From Mycolicibacterium sp. P1-18 (GTDB lineage: Bacteria > Actinomycetota > Actinomycetes > Mycobacteriales > Mycobacteriaceae): a stretch of DNA of 64,000 bases. The position numbers and the translations under genes are program-made. The stretch's first letter is position 1, and the number at the start of each line of letters is the position of its first letter. The notes under the pieces are model-generated. The model did not search any database and was not told the origin of the DNA. It saw nothing but the letters and a program-made list of their open reading frames with translations. The stretch spans positions 329,431 through 393,430 of the forward strand of contig NZ_NPKR01000006.1 in NCBI RefSeq assembly GCF_008329535.1, in the 5' to 3' direction. Below are positions 15,787 through 24,053 of the stretch, one piece after another.

Positions 15787-16245
15787 TCAGCGCTGCCGGG
15801 CGAAGAACTCCATCAGCGGCGCTGCGCACTCCTCGGCCAGCACGCCACCGCGGACCTGCGGCCGATGCGTCAACCGCCGGTCGCGCACGACGTCCCACAG
15901 CGAGCCCACCGCACCCGTCTTCGGCTCCCACGCCCCGAACACCACCCGGGCGACGCGCGCCATCACCAGCGCGCCGGCGCACATGGTGCACGGCTCGACG
16001 GTGACCGCAAGGGTCGCGCCCTCCAACCGCCACCCGTCGCCGAGCACCAGGGCCGCCGCTCGCAGCGCCAGGATCTCGGCGTGCGCGGTCGGGTCGCCGA
16101 GCGCCTCCCGGGCGTTGGCGGCCCGCGCCAGCTCGACGCCGTCGGGTCCGACGACCACCGCGCCGATGGGCACGTCGCGCGGGCCGACGGTGGACGCCGC
16201 CTCCAGCGCGAGGCGAATCAGGTCGGCGTCGGACTTACCGGTCAA
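15787..16245 (-). CDS. tadA: tRNA-specific adenosine-34 deaminase TadA
   Basis: Zinc deaminase of 152 residues that converts wobble A34 of tRNA-Arg(ACG) to inosine; that substrate tRNA is also present in this window (30877-30949). The zinc and catalytic motifs are TAHAEI (His and Glu) and PCTMCAGAL (both Cys). The start is probably TTG 16245, just before GKSDADLIRLALEAA, which overlaps the upstream gene's end by 11 nt; no clear ribosome site is visible, so coupling to the upstream gene is likely. It corresponds to Rv3752c by position and motif content. Confidence 0.92.
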   Translation of the reverse strand: MTGKSDADLIRLALEAASTVGPRDVPIGAVVVGPDGVELARAANAREALGDPTAHAEILALRAAALVLGDGWRLEGATLAVTVEPCTMCAGALVMARVARVVFGAWEPKTGAVGSLWDVVRDRRLTHRPQVRGGVLAEECAAPLMEFFARQR

Positions 16246-16753
16246 GCTTGTCCAGGAGGGCCGACATCTCGTCGCCGAAGCCCATCTCCTGGGCGATCCG
16301 CGAGAGCTGCTCGTCGGCATAGTCGTCGTCGGAGATGATGATGCTCAGCACGCCCTCGGACAGCCCGATGTCGGACAGCACCCCGAGGTCGCCCTCCTCG
16401 AACGGGTCCTCGTCCTCCAGGTCGTCGGGGTCGACGTCGGCGCCGAGCTCGTCGAGCACCTGCCTGGCGATGTCGTAGTCGACCGCGGCGGTGGCGTCGG
16501 ACAGGAACAGTCGGGCACCGCCCGGCGCGGGTCGCACGATGACGAAGAACTCGTCGTCCACGTCGAGCAGACCGAATACCGCCCCGGCGCTTCGCAGTTC
16601 CCGCAATTCGGTCTCGGCGTCGGCCAGGTTGGTCAAGGCACTGTTACGCAGTGACGAACACCGCCACTTGCCGTCCTCGCGGACCACCGCGACGCCGAAT
16701 CCGTCCGGGAGATCTGCGGCTTGGTTCTGCGCCTTCGCTCGCTGTGCTCCCAT
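16235..16753 (-). CDS. TadA-associated acidic protein (Rv3753c-like)
   Basis: A 172-residue, strongly acidic protein found next to tadA across actinobacteria. The N terminus is basic (MGAQRAKAQ), then a mixed alpha/beta region (DGFGVAVVREDGKWRC, VFGLLDVDDEFFVIVRP), an acidic stretch DPDDLEDEDPFEEGD near 115-130, and a hydrophobic repeat (SIIISDDD). The ATG at 16753 was preferred over TTG 16762. No domain with known activity is visible; conserved pairing with tadA suggests an accessory or regulatory role in tRNA editing. Confidence 0.8.
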   Translation of the reverse strand: MGAQRAKAQNQAADLPDGFGVAVVREDGKWRCSSLRNSALTNLADAETELRELRSAGAVFGLLDVDDEFFVIVRPAPGGARLFLSDATAAVDYDIARQVLDELGADVDPDDLEDEDPFEEGDLGVLSDIGLSEGVLSIIISDDDYADEQLSRIAQEMGFGDEMSALLDKLDR

Positions 16754-16820
16754 GGGAGGCAACGCTAGTCCCAGCTCAGGCTTTTTGACCAGCCATCACG
16801 ATCAGTGTCAACCTTGCGGA

Positions 16821-17777
16821 GTGACGACACCGGTATGCGTGCTGGGCCTCGGGCTGATCGGCGGGTCGCTGATGCGGGCTGCGACCGCCGCCGGACGCGA
16901 GGTCTTCGGCTACAACCGGTCCGAGGACGGCGTGCGGGCCGCCCGCGACGACGGCTTCGACGCGACCGCCGACGTCACCGAGGCACTGCGACGGGCCGCG
17001 GACGACCACGCGCTCGTCGTCCTCGCCGTCCCGATGCCCGCCCTGCCGACCATGCTGGGACACGTCGCCACGACGGCACCCGACTGCCCGCTCACCGACG
17101 TCACCAGCGTCAAAGTGGCGGTCCTGGAAGCGGTTCGAGAGCACGGCCTGCTCGACCGCTTCGTCGGAGGACACCCGATGACCGGTACCGCCCACTCCGG
17201 CTGGACGGCCGGTGACGCCGCGCTCTTCGCCGACGCGCCGTGGGTGCTCGGCGTCGACGGCCACGTCGACGAGCAGGTATGGGCCCAGGTCATGCACCTG
17301 GCGCTGGACTGCGGGAGCTTCGTCGTCCCGGCCCTGTCCGATCAGCACGACGCGGCCGCGGCCGCCATCTCCCACCTGCCGCACCTGCTGGCCGAGGCGC
17401 TGGCCGCGACGGCCGCCGACGTGCCCCTGGCGTTCTCACTGGCGGCGGGATCGTTCCGGGACGGCACCCGCGTCGCCGCCACCGCCCCCGATCTGGTGCG
17501 CGCGATGTGCGAGGCGAACGCCGGCCAGCTGGGATCCTCGCTCGACGAGGCCATCGAACTGCTCACCCGTGCGCGCGAACAGTTGGCCGAACACGGTTCG
17601 GTGGCCGAGCTGGTCGAGTCAGGCCATGCCGCCCGGACGCGCTACGACCGCTTCGACCGGCCTCGGATCCTGGACGTCACGGTCGGCGAGGAGGGCTGGC
17701 GCGACCGGCTCGCCGCCGCCGGGCGTGCCGGCGGCGTGATCAGATCCGCTCTGCCAGTCCTGGGTAGTCGAGGATGA
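16821..17777 (+). CDS. tyrA: Prephenate dehydrogenase TyrA
   Basis: NAD-dependent enzyme of 318 residues that decarboxylates prephenate to 4-hydroxyphenylpyruvate in tyrosine synthesis. The N-terminal Rossmann motif is VLGLGLIGGSLMRA. The catalytic region has TDVTSVK and GGHPMTGTAHSGW, the family active-site His. The helical dimerisation domain (about 180-300) holds SDQHDAAAAAISHLPH. There is no ACT domain, so feedback control by tyrosine through such a domain is not expected. It is divergent from the TadA pair; GTG 16821 is the start. The 3' end overlaps the convergent gene by 38 bp. Confidence 0.93.
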   Translation: MTTPVCVLGLGLIGGSLMRAATAAGREVFGYNRSEDGVRAARDDGFDATADVTEALRRAADDHALVVLAVPMPALPTMLGHVATTAPDCPLTDVTSVKVAVLEAVREHGLLDRFVGGHPMTGTAHSGWTAGDAALFADAPWVLGVDGHVDEQVWAQVMHLALDCGSFVVPALSDQHDAAAAAISHLPHLLAEALAATAADVPLAFSLAAGSFRDGTRVAATAPDLVRAMCEANAGQLGSSLDEAIELLTRAREQLAEHGSVAELVESGHAARTRYDRFDRPRILDVTVGEEGWRDRLAAAGRAGGVIRSALPVLGSRG

Positions 17778-18342
17778 AGCCCTCGTCGTCGACGGTGACG
17801 GTGGTCTCGGCGACGGGCGACTTCAGGTCGATGCCGGCCCCGGGCGCCCCACTCGAATAGTCGATGGTCACGGTGTCCACCGTCAGCTCGGGCAGACGCA
17901 CGTAGACCACGGGCAACGAGACCGACTCCGCCTCCTTGTAGAGCCCGGTCCGCCGGATCGGCAGCGCGTTGAAGAACGGGCTGTAGATCACGTCGACGTC
18001 GAGTGCACCGCCGTACGGCTCCCGGGTGGCCTGGTTCTGCTTGTCCTGGACCAACCACATGTTCTCTTCATCGCGGGCGATGTTCAGCTGACGTTCCCGT
18101 TCGGCCATCGTCACCGTCAACGACAGGCGCTTGGTGGCGCCACTGTCGTCGGTGACCAGGTCGTACGAGGCGCTGAACGCCGGGTGAACCTCCGTCGCGG
18201 CGGCCACGATGCGGCCGTATGCCTTGATGCGGTTGCCCGACAGTTGCACCCGTACCGATTCCATCCGGGGCACGTCCTGTGCGCGCCACGTCAGAACTGC
18301 CGGCCAGGTGTCCTGCGATTCAGAGCGGACTACTTCACTCAT
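17740..18342 (-). CDS. Putative glycolipid-binding family protein
   Basis: A 200-residue beta-rich protein resembling the Glycolipid_bind family. Visible features are LTWRAQDVPRMESVRV near the start, a central tract of alternating strands (LSLTVTMAERERQLNIARDE) and the strongly conserved DVDVIYSPFFNALPIRR motif. There is no signal peptide or membrane helix. It lies 3 bp after the end of the proZ permease gene on the same strand, so it may be the last gene of the osmoprotectant operon. Its role there is unknown. Confidence 0.7.
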   Translation of the reverse strand: MSEVVRSESQDTWPAVLTWRAQDVPRMESVRVQLSGNRIKAYGRIVAAATEVHPAFSASYDLVTDDSGATKRLSLTVTMAERERQLNIARDEENMWLVQDKQNQATREPYGGALDVDVIYSPFFNALPIRRTGLYKEAESVSLPVVYVRLPELTVDTVTIDYSSGAPGAGIDLKSPVAETTVTVDDEGFILDYPGLAERI

Positions 18343-18345
18343 GCC

Positions 18346-19125
18346 CTACACCGTAGGCGACGTTCCCCGTGCTTCGTGGTCTCCTCGCGAAAGCCCATCA
18401 GATCGTGACGTCGACGCTGCTTCGAGCGCGACCTCGTCGCCGAGGAAGGGCTGCGGCATCTTCCTGAACCGGTCGGTGCCCGGCTCGGAGAGCCACACCG
18501 CGAAGGCCAGCGCGGCGTCCAGGATCAGGGCCAGGGCCGTGACGACCAGCGCGCCGACCAGGGCCAGGTAGAACTGCCGCACCTTGATGCCGTCGATGAG
18601 GTACCGGCCCAGGCCGCCCAGGCTGGCGTAGGCGGCGACGGTGGCCGTGGCGACAATCTGCAGCGTCGCGGTGCGGACGCCGCCGAGGATCAGCGGCAGC
18701 GCGTTGGGCACCTCGACCCGCAGCAGCACCCGGGACTCGGTCATGCCCATCGACCGGGCGGCGTCGACCACGTTCCGGTCGACGTTCGCGACGCCGGAGT
18801 AGGTGCCGGCCAGCATGGGCGGGATGCCCAGCAGCATCAGCGCGACCGTCGCCGGGATGATGTTGAGCCCCCACAGCAGCACGCCGAGCAGCAGGACGCC
18901 GAGGGTCGGCAGCGCCCGCAGCGCGTTGACGCCGCCGACGACGAAGAAGGTGCCGCGGCCGGTGTGCCCGATGATCATGCCGATCGGGATGGCGATGACC
19001 GCCGAGCAGACCAGCGCCACGGCGGTGTACTGCAGGTGCTCGAGGATGCGCACCGTCAGGCCCGCCGGACCACCCCAGTTCGCGGCGGTGAAGATGAAGG
19101 ACAGCGCCTGCTGCAGGAAGTTCAT
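18346..19125 (-). CDS. proZ: Osmoprotectant ABC transporter permease (ProZ-like)
   Basis: Membrane permease, 259 residues, of an OpuC/ProU-type glycine betaine/choline/carnitine importer. Six hydrophobic helices are visible, with the EAA loop in GGVRTATLQIVATATVAAYASLGGLG. The start ATG at 19125 overlaps the stop of the upstream permease (ATGA). The hydrophilic C-terminal tail of about 30 residues after WLSEPGTDRF is longer than usual. It works with ProW as a heterodimeric channel and with ProV as ATPase. Confidence 0.9.
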   Translation of the reverse strand: MNFLQQALSFIFTAANWGGPAGLTVRILEHLQYTAVALVCSAVIAIPIGMIIGHTGRGTFFVVGGVNALRALPTLGVLLLGVLLWGLNIIPATVALMLLGIPPMLAGTYSGVANVDRNVVDAARSMGMTESRVLLRVEVPNALPLILGGVRTATLQIVATATVAAYASLGGLGRYLIDGIKVRQFYLALVGALVVTALALILDAALAFAVWLSEPGTDRFRKMPQPFLGDEVALEAASTSRSDGLSRGDHEARGTSPTV

Positions 19126-19781
19126 CGGGCACCCGCCTTGGCCTTCTTGGCCGATCGCACCCACGGCGTCGCGAACTTGCCGCCGACCATGATGAGGGTG
19201 TCGACGACGATCGCGAGCACGAAGATCGCGACGATGCCCGCGATGATCTGGTCGCTCTTGTCGGCCTGGTAGCCCTCGGTGAACCACGTGCCGAGGCCGC
19301 CGATACCGATCACCGAGCCGACCGACACCATCGAGATGTTCGTCACCGCGACGACGCGCAGGCTGGCGACGAGCACTGGGATGGCCAGCGGCAGTTCGAC
19401 TTTGATGATGCGCGTGAGCGGCTTGTAGCCGACGGCGGTCGCGGCGTCCAGCACGGCCGGCGGTACCGCGTCGAGCGCCTCGGGTACCGCACGCACCAGC
19501 AGTGCCACCGTGTACAGCGTCAGGGCGACGATGACGTTGGCCTGGTCGAGGATGCGGGTGGGGATGACCAGCGGGAGGACGACGAACAGGGCGAGCGACG
19601 GGATCGTGAAGATGATGCTCGCCACGACGGTGGTCAGGCGCCGCAGCGCCGTCGTCCGCTGCACCAGCGCGCCCAACGGCACCGCGATGACCAGTCCGAG
19701 CACCAAGGGCAGCAACGACAGCCACAGGTGGATCAGCGTCAGATCCCAGGCGTCGTCGAGGTGTGTGAAGAGATACCGCAC
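19122..19781 (-). CDS. proW: Osmoprotectant ABC transporter permease (ProW-like)
   Basis: Second permease subunit, 219 residues, with about five or six membrane helices and the BPD-transport signature in VVAVTNISMVSVGSVIGIGGLG. It starts with ATG 19781 directly after the ProV stop codon (19782), and its own stop overlaps the proZ start. The family motif EALDAVPPAVLDAATAVGY marks the coupling-helix region that contacts the ATPase. Confidence 0.92.
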   Translation of the reverse strand: MRYLFTHLDDAWDLTLIHLWLSLLPLVLGLVIAVPLGALVQRTTALRRLTTVVASIIFTIPSLALFVVLPLVIPTRILDQANVIVALTLYTVALLVRAVPEALDAVPPAVLDAATAVGYKPLTRIIKVELPLAIPVLVASLRVVAVTNISMVSVGSVIGIGGLGTWFTEGYQADKSDQIIAGIVAIFVLAIVVDTLIMVGGKFATPWVRSAKKAKAGAR

Positions 19782-20882
19782 CTAGGTGGATCCCTTCTTG
19801 CCCTTGATGGCCGCGATGACGTCGTCGGCCTTCACTCCGCCGATGACCTGCCGCCTCTCGTCGACGACGACGCCGAGCCCGGACGGGGACGACAGCGCGG
19901 CGTCGAGCGCCAGGCGCATCGTGCCGTTGGGAACCAGCAGCGAACCACCGGCAATGGTGCTGTCGTACAACGACTTCCCCTGCCGATGCAGCCCCACCCC
20001 GTTCACGTCGATCCACGCGTACGGCGAACCGTCGGAGTGCGTGACCAGCGCCCAGTCGTCCGGCCCCAGATCCAGGGCGTCGACGCCGGCCTCGCTGACG
20101 GTCCGCAGATCGTGCAGCGGCAGCCCGGTACCCGGGGTGAACTGCAACCCCCGGTAGCCGCGGTCGGCTCCGATGAACCCGGCGACGAAGTCGTTGGCCG
20201 GGTTGGACAGCAGCTTCCGCGGTGAGTCGTACTGCTGGAGCTTGCCGCCACGGCCGAACACCGCGACCTTCTCGCCGAGCTTGAGCGCCTCGTCGATGTC
20301 GTGGGTGACGAAGACGATGGTCTTGCGCAGTTCGCTTTGCAGGCGCAGGATTTCGACCTGCAACTCCTCCCGCACCACCGGGTCGACGGCGCTGAACGGC
20401 TCGTCCATCAGCAGGATCGGCGGATCGGCGGCGAGCGCGCGGGCCACCCCGACGCGCTGCTGCTGACCGCCGGAGAGTTGGGCGGGGTACCGGTCGGCGA
20501 GCTTCGGGTCGAGCCCCACTCGCTCGAGCACGCCGAGGGCCGCCTTGCGGGCGGAGCGGCGCGACTCCCCCATGAGCACCGGCACCGTTGCGACGTTGTC
20601 GATCACCTTCAAATGCGGCATCAGACCCGCACTCTGGATGACGTAGCCGATGCCGAGGCGCAACTTCACCGCGTCGACCTTCGTGACGTCCTTGCCGTCG
20701 ACGGTCAGGGTGCCCGACGTCGGGTCGATCATCCGGTTGATCATCCGCATCGAGGTGGTCTTGCCGCAGCCCGACGGACCGACGAACACGGCCAACGTGC
20801 CGTCGGGGACGTCGAGGGTCAGATCGTCGACGGCGACGGTGCCGTCCGGGTACTTCTTCGTTACTCCGTCGAAGGTGATCAT
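19782..20882 (-). CDS. proV: Osmoprotectant ABC transporter ATPase (ProV-like)
   Basis: Nucleotide-binding subunit, 366 residues. Walker A is GPSGCGKTTS (35-44), the signature is LSGGQQQR (136-143), and Walker B is ILLMDEP with D160/E161, followed by the switch region FVTHDIDEAL. A C-terminal extension of about 100 residues (265-366) ends in a CBS-like half (GVVVDERRQVIGGVKADDVIAAIKG), the module that senses ionic strength in OpuA-type transporters. It lies 15 bp after the binding-protein gene. Confidence 0.94.
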   Translation of the reverse strand: MITFDGVTKKYPDGTVAVDDLTLDVPDGTLAVFVGPSGCGKTTSMRMINRMIDPTSGTLTVDGKDVTKVDAVKLRLGIGYVIQSAGLMPHLKVIDNVATVPVLMGESRRSARKAALGVLERVGLDPKLADRYPAQLSGGQQQRVGVARALAADPPILLMDEPFSAVDPVVREELQVEILRLQSELRKTIVFVTHDIDEALKLGEKVAVFGRGGKLQQYDSPRKLLSNPANDFVAGFIGADRGYRGLQFTPGTGLPLHDLRTVSEAGVDALDLGPDDWALVTHSDGSPYAWIDVNGVGLHRQGKSLYDSTIAGGSLLVPNGTMRLALDAALSSPSGLGVVVDERRQVIGGVKADDVIAAIKGKKGST

Positions 20883-20897
20883 CGAGTCCTCTGCTGT

Positions 20898-21851
20898 CTA
20901 TCCGGTGACCGGCTTGTCGAACCCGTTGTCTTGGACCCACTTGCGTGCCGCCTCGTCCGGGTCGACGCCGCCGTTGCCCGACGTGGCGGTGTTCATCTCG
21001 ATCAGCGCCTCGGTGCTCAACTTCGCCGACACGGCGTCCAGCACCGACTTGAGCGGATCGGACATCTTCTGCGAGGCCACCAGCGGGACGACGTTGGCCG
21101 CCAGGAAGTTGTTCTTCGGATCCTGCAGGACCACCAGGTTGTTCTGCGGGATTGCCTGGGACGTGCTGAAGATGTCCGCCGCAGTCACGGTGCCGTCCAC
21201 CAGGGCACGCACGGTCGCAGGACCGCCGCCGTCGCTGATCGAGACGAAGTTGGCGGGTGCGATGTCGAGCCCGTACTTGGCCTTGAGCCCCGGCAGCCCC
21301 TCGGCCCGGGTCTGGAACTCCGAGGGCCCACCGACTTTCACCTCGGCGGAATGGGCTGCCAGATCGCCGATGGTCTTCAGATTCCACTTCTGCGCCGTGG
21401 CGGCGGTGACCGCGATGGTGTCCTGGTCGTTGGCCGGCGACGGCGTCAGGATGGACAGGTCGCCGGGCAGTGCGCGGTACAGCGCCAATTCGACCGACTG
21501 CGGATCGGTGGCCTTGGTGTCCTTGTCGAAGTACTGCAGGAGGTTGCCGGTGTACTCGGGGATCAGGTCGATCGAGTGATCCTTCACCGCGGGCACGTAG
21601 GTCTCCCGACTGCCGATGCCGAACTGGCGCCGGATGTCGAAGCCGTTGGCCTCCAACGCCTGCGCGTAGATCTCGGCGACGATCTTGGACTCGGTGAAGT
21701 CGGCCGAACCCACCGCGATGGACTTCAGGTCACCCGACACCTCGCCCCCGCCCAGGGGGTTCGAGCTGCCGCACGCGGCGGTCACCAGGGCGAGCATCGC
21801 TGCCACCACGGCGAGCGCGCGTCTGCGCATGGGTCGTCGTACGGGGTTCAC
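20898..21851 (-). CDS. proX: Osmoprotectant-binding lipoprotein (ProX-like)
   Basis: Solute-binding lipoprotein of 317 residues delivering betaine-type solutes to ProVWZ. The signal peptide ends with lipobox VTAAC followed by GSSNP. The OpuAC-type binding fold shows ADFTESKIVAEIYAQALEANGFD, YVPAVKDHSIDLIPEYTGNLLQYF and the late GVDPDEAARKWVQDNG motif. GTG 21851 was chosen because AAAGGA lies about 8 nt upstream and the signal peptide starts right after it. It is the first gene of the operon proX-proV-proW-proZ; a promoter should lie in the divergent gap to 22007. Confidence 0.93.
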   Translation of the reverse strand: MNPVRRPMRRRALAVVAAMLALVTAACGSSNPLGGGEVSGDLKSIAVGSADFTESKIVAEIYAQALEANGFDIRRQFGIGSRETYVPAVKDHSIDLIPEYTGNLLQYFDKDTKATDPQSVELALYRALPGDLSILTPSPANDQDTIAVTAATAQKWNLKTIGDLAAHSAEVKVGGPSEFQTRAEGLPGLKAKYGLDIAPANFVSISDGGGPATVRALVDGTVTAADIFSTSQAIPQNNLVVLQDPKNNFLAANVVPLVASQKMSDPLKSVLDAVSAKLSTEALIEMNTATSGNGGVDPDEAARKWVQDNGFDKPVTG

Positions 21852-22006
21852 GTGAACGTCCTTTCGGCGGCACCGGCCTGGAGCGACCATAGCCAGCCCA
21901 CGCCGATGCTGCTCGGCTTTGGCTCGGGGTGATTCGCTGATGACGATTCGGGGGTTACCCAATACCGGCGGTTTTCAATTTGCCGGAAAGGGGCAAGGAT
22001 GGACCC

Positions 22007-22381
22007 ATGAGCGTCGACCCGCAGTTCCAGCCCACCGATCCGAGCCATTCCGGCCCGCTGGATCCGGTCGAGGCCGGACCCGCCGACGCGTCGGCGTCGC
22101 GGCCCGTACCCGAGAACGCCGTCCACTTCACCAGGGCCGCGGCACTGTGGTCGGCGTTGATCGTCGGCTTCCTGGTGCTGATAGTGCTGCTCATCTTCAT
22201 CGCGCAGAACACCGCGTCGGGCACCTTCCACTTCCTGGGGTGGTCGTGGAGCCTCCCGCTGGGCGTCGCGCTGCTGGCGGCCGCCGTGCTCGGCGGCCTG
22301 GTCACGACGCTGGCCGGCATCGTCCGCATCGTGCAGCTGCGACGCGCGGCGAAGAAGAACTACAAGGCCGCGCTCAGGTAG
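22007..22381 (+). CDS. LapA-domain (DUF1049) membrane protein, Rv3760-like
   Basis: A 124-residue protein with a Pro/Asp-rich N terminus (about 1-45) and two membrane helices (about 46-68 and 78-100) joined by the short loop AQNTASGTFHFLGWSWS, the hallmark of LapA-type proteins, and a basic C-terminal tail (RRAAKKNYKAALR). ATG 22007 follows AAGGATGG. In other bacteria LapA proteins affect lipid export control; in mycobacteria the role is unknown. It is divergent from proX and overlaps the convergent phosphotransferase gene by 8 bp. Confidence 0.8.
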   Translation: MSVDPQFQPTDPSHSGPLDPVEAGPADASASRPVPENAVHFTRAAALWSALIVGFLVLIVLLIFIAQNTASGTFHFLGWSWSLPLGVALLAAAVLGGLVTTLAGIVRIVQLRRAAKKNYKAALR

Positions 22382-23405
22382 CCGAGAGCTCCGACAGCCC
22401 GGCCGCCACCAACGGGGCGACGGCCTCCCCCACCTTGTCGCCGTACTCCGTGCCGCCGCCCATCCGGTCGCGGAACTGAATCCCGGCGGCGATGATCGCC
22501 AGCTTGAAGTACGCCAGCGCCATGTAGAAGTTCCAGTGGTCCAGCGGCACACCCGCTGCGACCGAATACTTTTGCGCCAGTTGGTCGGCCGAGGGGATCT
22601 GCGGTGACGACCACGCCGCGTTCGCGTGCACCATGTCGAACATCGGGTGGCGGTACACGCACATCAGTGCCGCGTCGCTGAGGGGATCGCCCAGCGTCGA
22701 CATCTCCCAGTCGAGCACCGCGCGCACCGTGGTGGCGTCCGTCGCGTCGAGCATCGTGTTGTCGATCCGGTAGTCCCCGTGCACGATCGAGCTCCTGGTC
22801 TGCGGCGGCATCGCCTCCCCGAGCGCGGCGTGCAGCCGCTTGACGTCGGCGTCGCGGGGATCGTCCTCGAGCCGCACCAGATCCCACTGCCCACCCCAGC
22901 GCCGCACCTGGCGTTCGAGATAGCCGGTGGGCTTGCCGAAGTCGCCGAGCCCGACGGCCTCGGGATCGAGGGCATGCAGATCGGCCAGCACCTTGATCAG
23001 CGCGTCGACGCAGGCGTCGATGACGCTCTGGTCGCCGAGTGCGGTCAGCTCCTCGGAGTAGCGCACCACCCGGCCCGGGACGAAGTCGACCATCTGGAAC
23101 GGCGCCCCGAGCACCGAGTCGTCGTTGCGCATGGTGACGGCGTGGGCGACGGGCACCGCCGTGTTCTCCAAGGCGGCCACCACCTTGTACTCGCGGGCCA
23201 TGTCGTGCGCCGACGGCGTCAGACCGTGCAGCGGCGGGCGTCGCAGCACCCACTTGGCGGCGTCGTCGAAGACCAAGAAGGTCAGATTGGACCGGCCGCC
23301 GGCGATCAGTTCGCCGCGCAGTTCACCGGAGCGCGGAACGCCGATCTCGCGTAGGTGCACGTCGAGCGCACCGAGGTCCAGGCCGTCCAAGCTCACCGAA
23401 GTCAC
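22374..23405 (-). CDS. APH-type phosphotransferase, acyl-CoA dehydrogenase-associated (Rv3761c-like)
   Basis: A 343-residue kinase-fold protein similar to the phosphotransferase domain of ACAD10-type proteins. Catalytic motifs are IVHGDYRIDNTML (Brenner-type HGD, about 215-225) and LDWEMSTLGDPLSD (metal-binding Asp). The N-terminal lobe has the ATP-site sequence GGRSNLTFLV and AKWVLRRPP. Such proteins are thought to phosphorylate hydroxylated acyl chains in fatty-acid breakdown. The M. tuberculosis equivalent is labelled fadE36, a misnomer since no acyl-CoA dehydrogenase domain is present. It is followed upstream by the histidine phosphatase gene, 9 bp away. Confidence 0.83.
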   Translation of the reverse strand: MTSVSLDGLDLGALDVHLREIGVPRSGELRGELIAGGRSNLTFLVFDDAAKWVLRRPPLHGLTPSAHDMAREYKVVAALENTAVPVAHAVTMRNDDSVLGAPFQMVDFVPGRVVRYSEELTALGDQSVIDACVDALIKVLADLHALDPEAVGLGDFGKPTGYLERQVRRWGGQWDLVRLEDDPRDADVKRLHAALGEAMPPQTRSSIVHGDYRIDNTMLDATDATTVRAVLDWEMSTLGDPLSDAALMCVYRHPMFDMVHANAAWSSPQIPSADQLAQKYSVAAGVPLDHWNFYMALAYFKLAIIAAGIQFRDRMGGGTEYGDKVGEAVAPLVAAGLSELSAT

Positions 23406-23414
23406 CGGACTTGT

Positions 23415-24014
23415 CTACCACCGCAGGTTTCGCGGCAGCAGATCCCATACGTGTTCGGTGCCGTTGACCGACGCCACGTTGAGGCCGGCCCGCCGCGAGT
23501 GCAGCAGACGCGTCACGCCCGCATAGTCCACCTGGACGCACAGCAGGCGCTCGGTCTTCATGACGGTGTGCACCATCGCGTTGATCACCCCGCCGTGGCT
23601 GAACACCGCCACCGTCTCGTCGTGCCCGGTGGCCGCGACGACGTCGTCGATGCCGGCGACGACCCTGGCGATGAACGCGTCCTGGTCCACGTCCCCCGGA
23701 AGTCGCCCGCTCATCAGACGCTTGAGGTCCTCCTCCGAGGCCTGCTCGATGGGCGTGTAGTGCGTCGCCTCGTAGTCGTATTCGGCGAGGCGCTCGTCGA
23801 CGTCGATCGGCAGGCCCAGTGCGTCGGCGACCGGTTGGCCGGTCTGCAGGGCCCGCCGCTGGGGGCTGCTGACCAGTCGCGTGACGGGGAACCTCTTCAG
23901 GGCGTCGGGCAGCCGCTTGGCCTGCTCGACGCCCTCGGGGGACAGGTCGGGGTCCGACCCCTGACCGGCCTCGCTGCGAAGGGGTAGCGCATGTCGAACC
24001 AATAGCAGTTGCAC
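23415..24014 (-). CDS. Histidine phosphatase (phosphoglycerate mutase-like)
   Basis: A 199-residue phosphohydrolase. The phospho-His motif reads LVRHALP (RHA in place of the common RHG), the second Arg is in SSPQRRALQTG, the acid residue in RLAEYDYE and the second His in FSHGGVINAMVH. GTG 24014 places the first beta strand directly at the N terminus; a longer in-frame extension upstream is low-complexity and overlaps the divergent SDR gene. It probably shares a transcript with the phosphotransferase gene that follows 9 bp later. Confidence 0.85.
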   Translation of the reverse strand: MQLLLVRHALPLRSEAGQGSDPDLSPEGVEQAKRLPDALKRFPVTRLVSSPQRRALQTGQPVADALGLPIDVDERLAEYDYEATHYTPIEQASEEDLKRLMSGRLPGDVDQDAFIARVVAGIDDVVAATGHDETVAVFSHGGVINAMVHTVMKTERLLCVQVDYAGVTRLLHSRRAGLNVASVNGTEHVWDLLPRNLRW

Positions 24015-24053
24015 CGTGACACCATATGGCTGCCGAGCGGTGGGAGACGCGCC

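Noticed and set aside
18346..21387. A single 1013-codon minus-strand frame across proV, proW and proZ
   Set aside because: Only its last 259 codons are the proZ permease. The earlier part is out of frame with the clear ATPase and permease genes and is Arg-rich nonsense.
22374..23405. Acyl-CoA dehydrogenase FadE36, as the M. tuberculosis label suggests
   Set aside because: The sequence has an HGD kinase-type active site and no acyl-CoA dehydrogenase motif.
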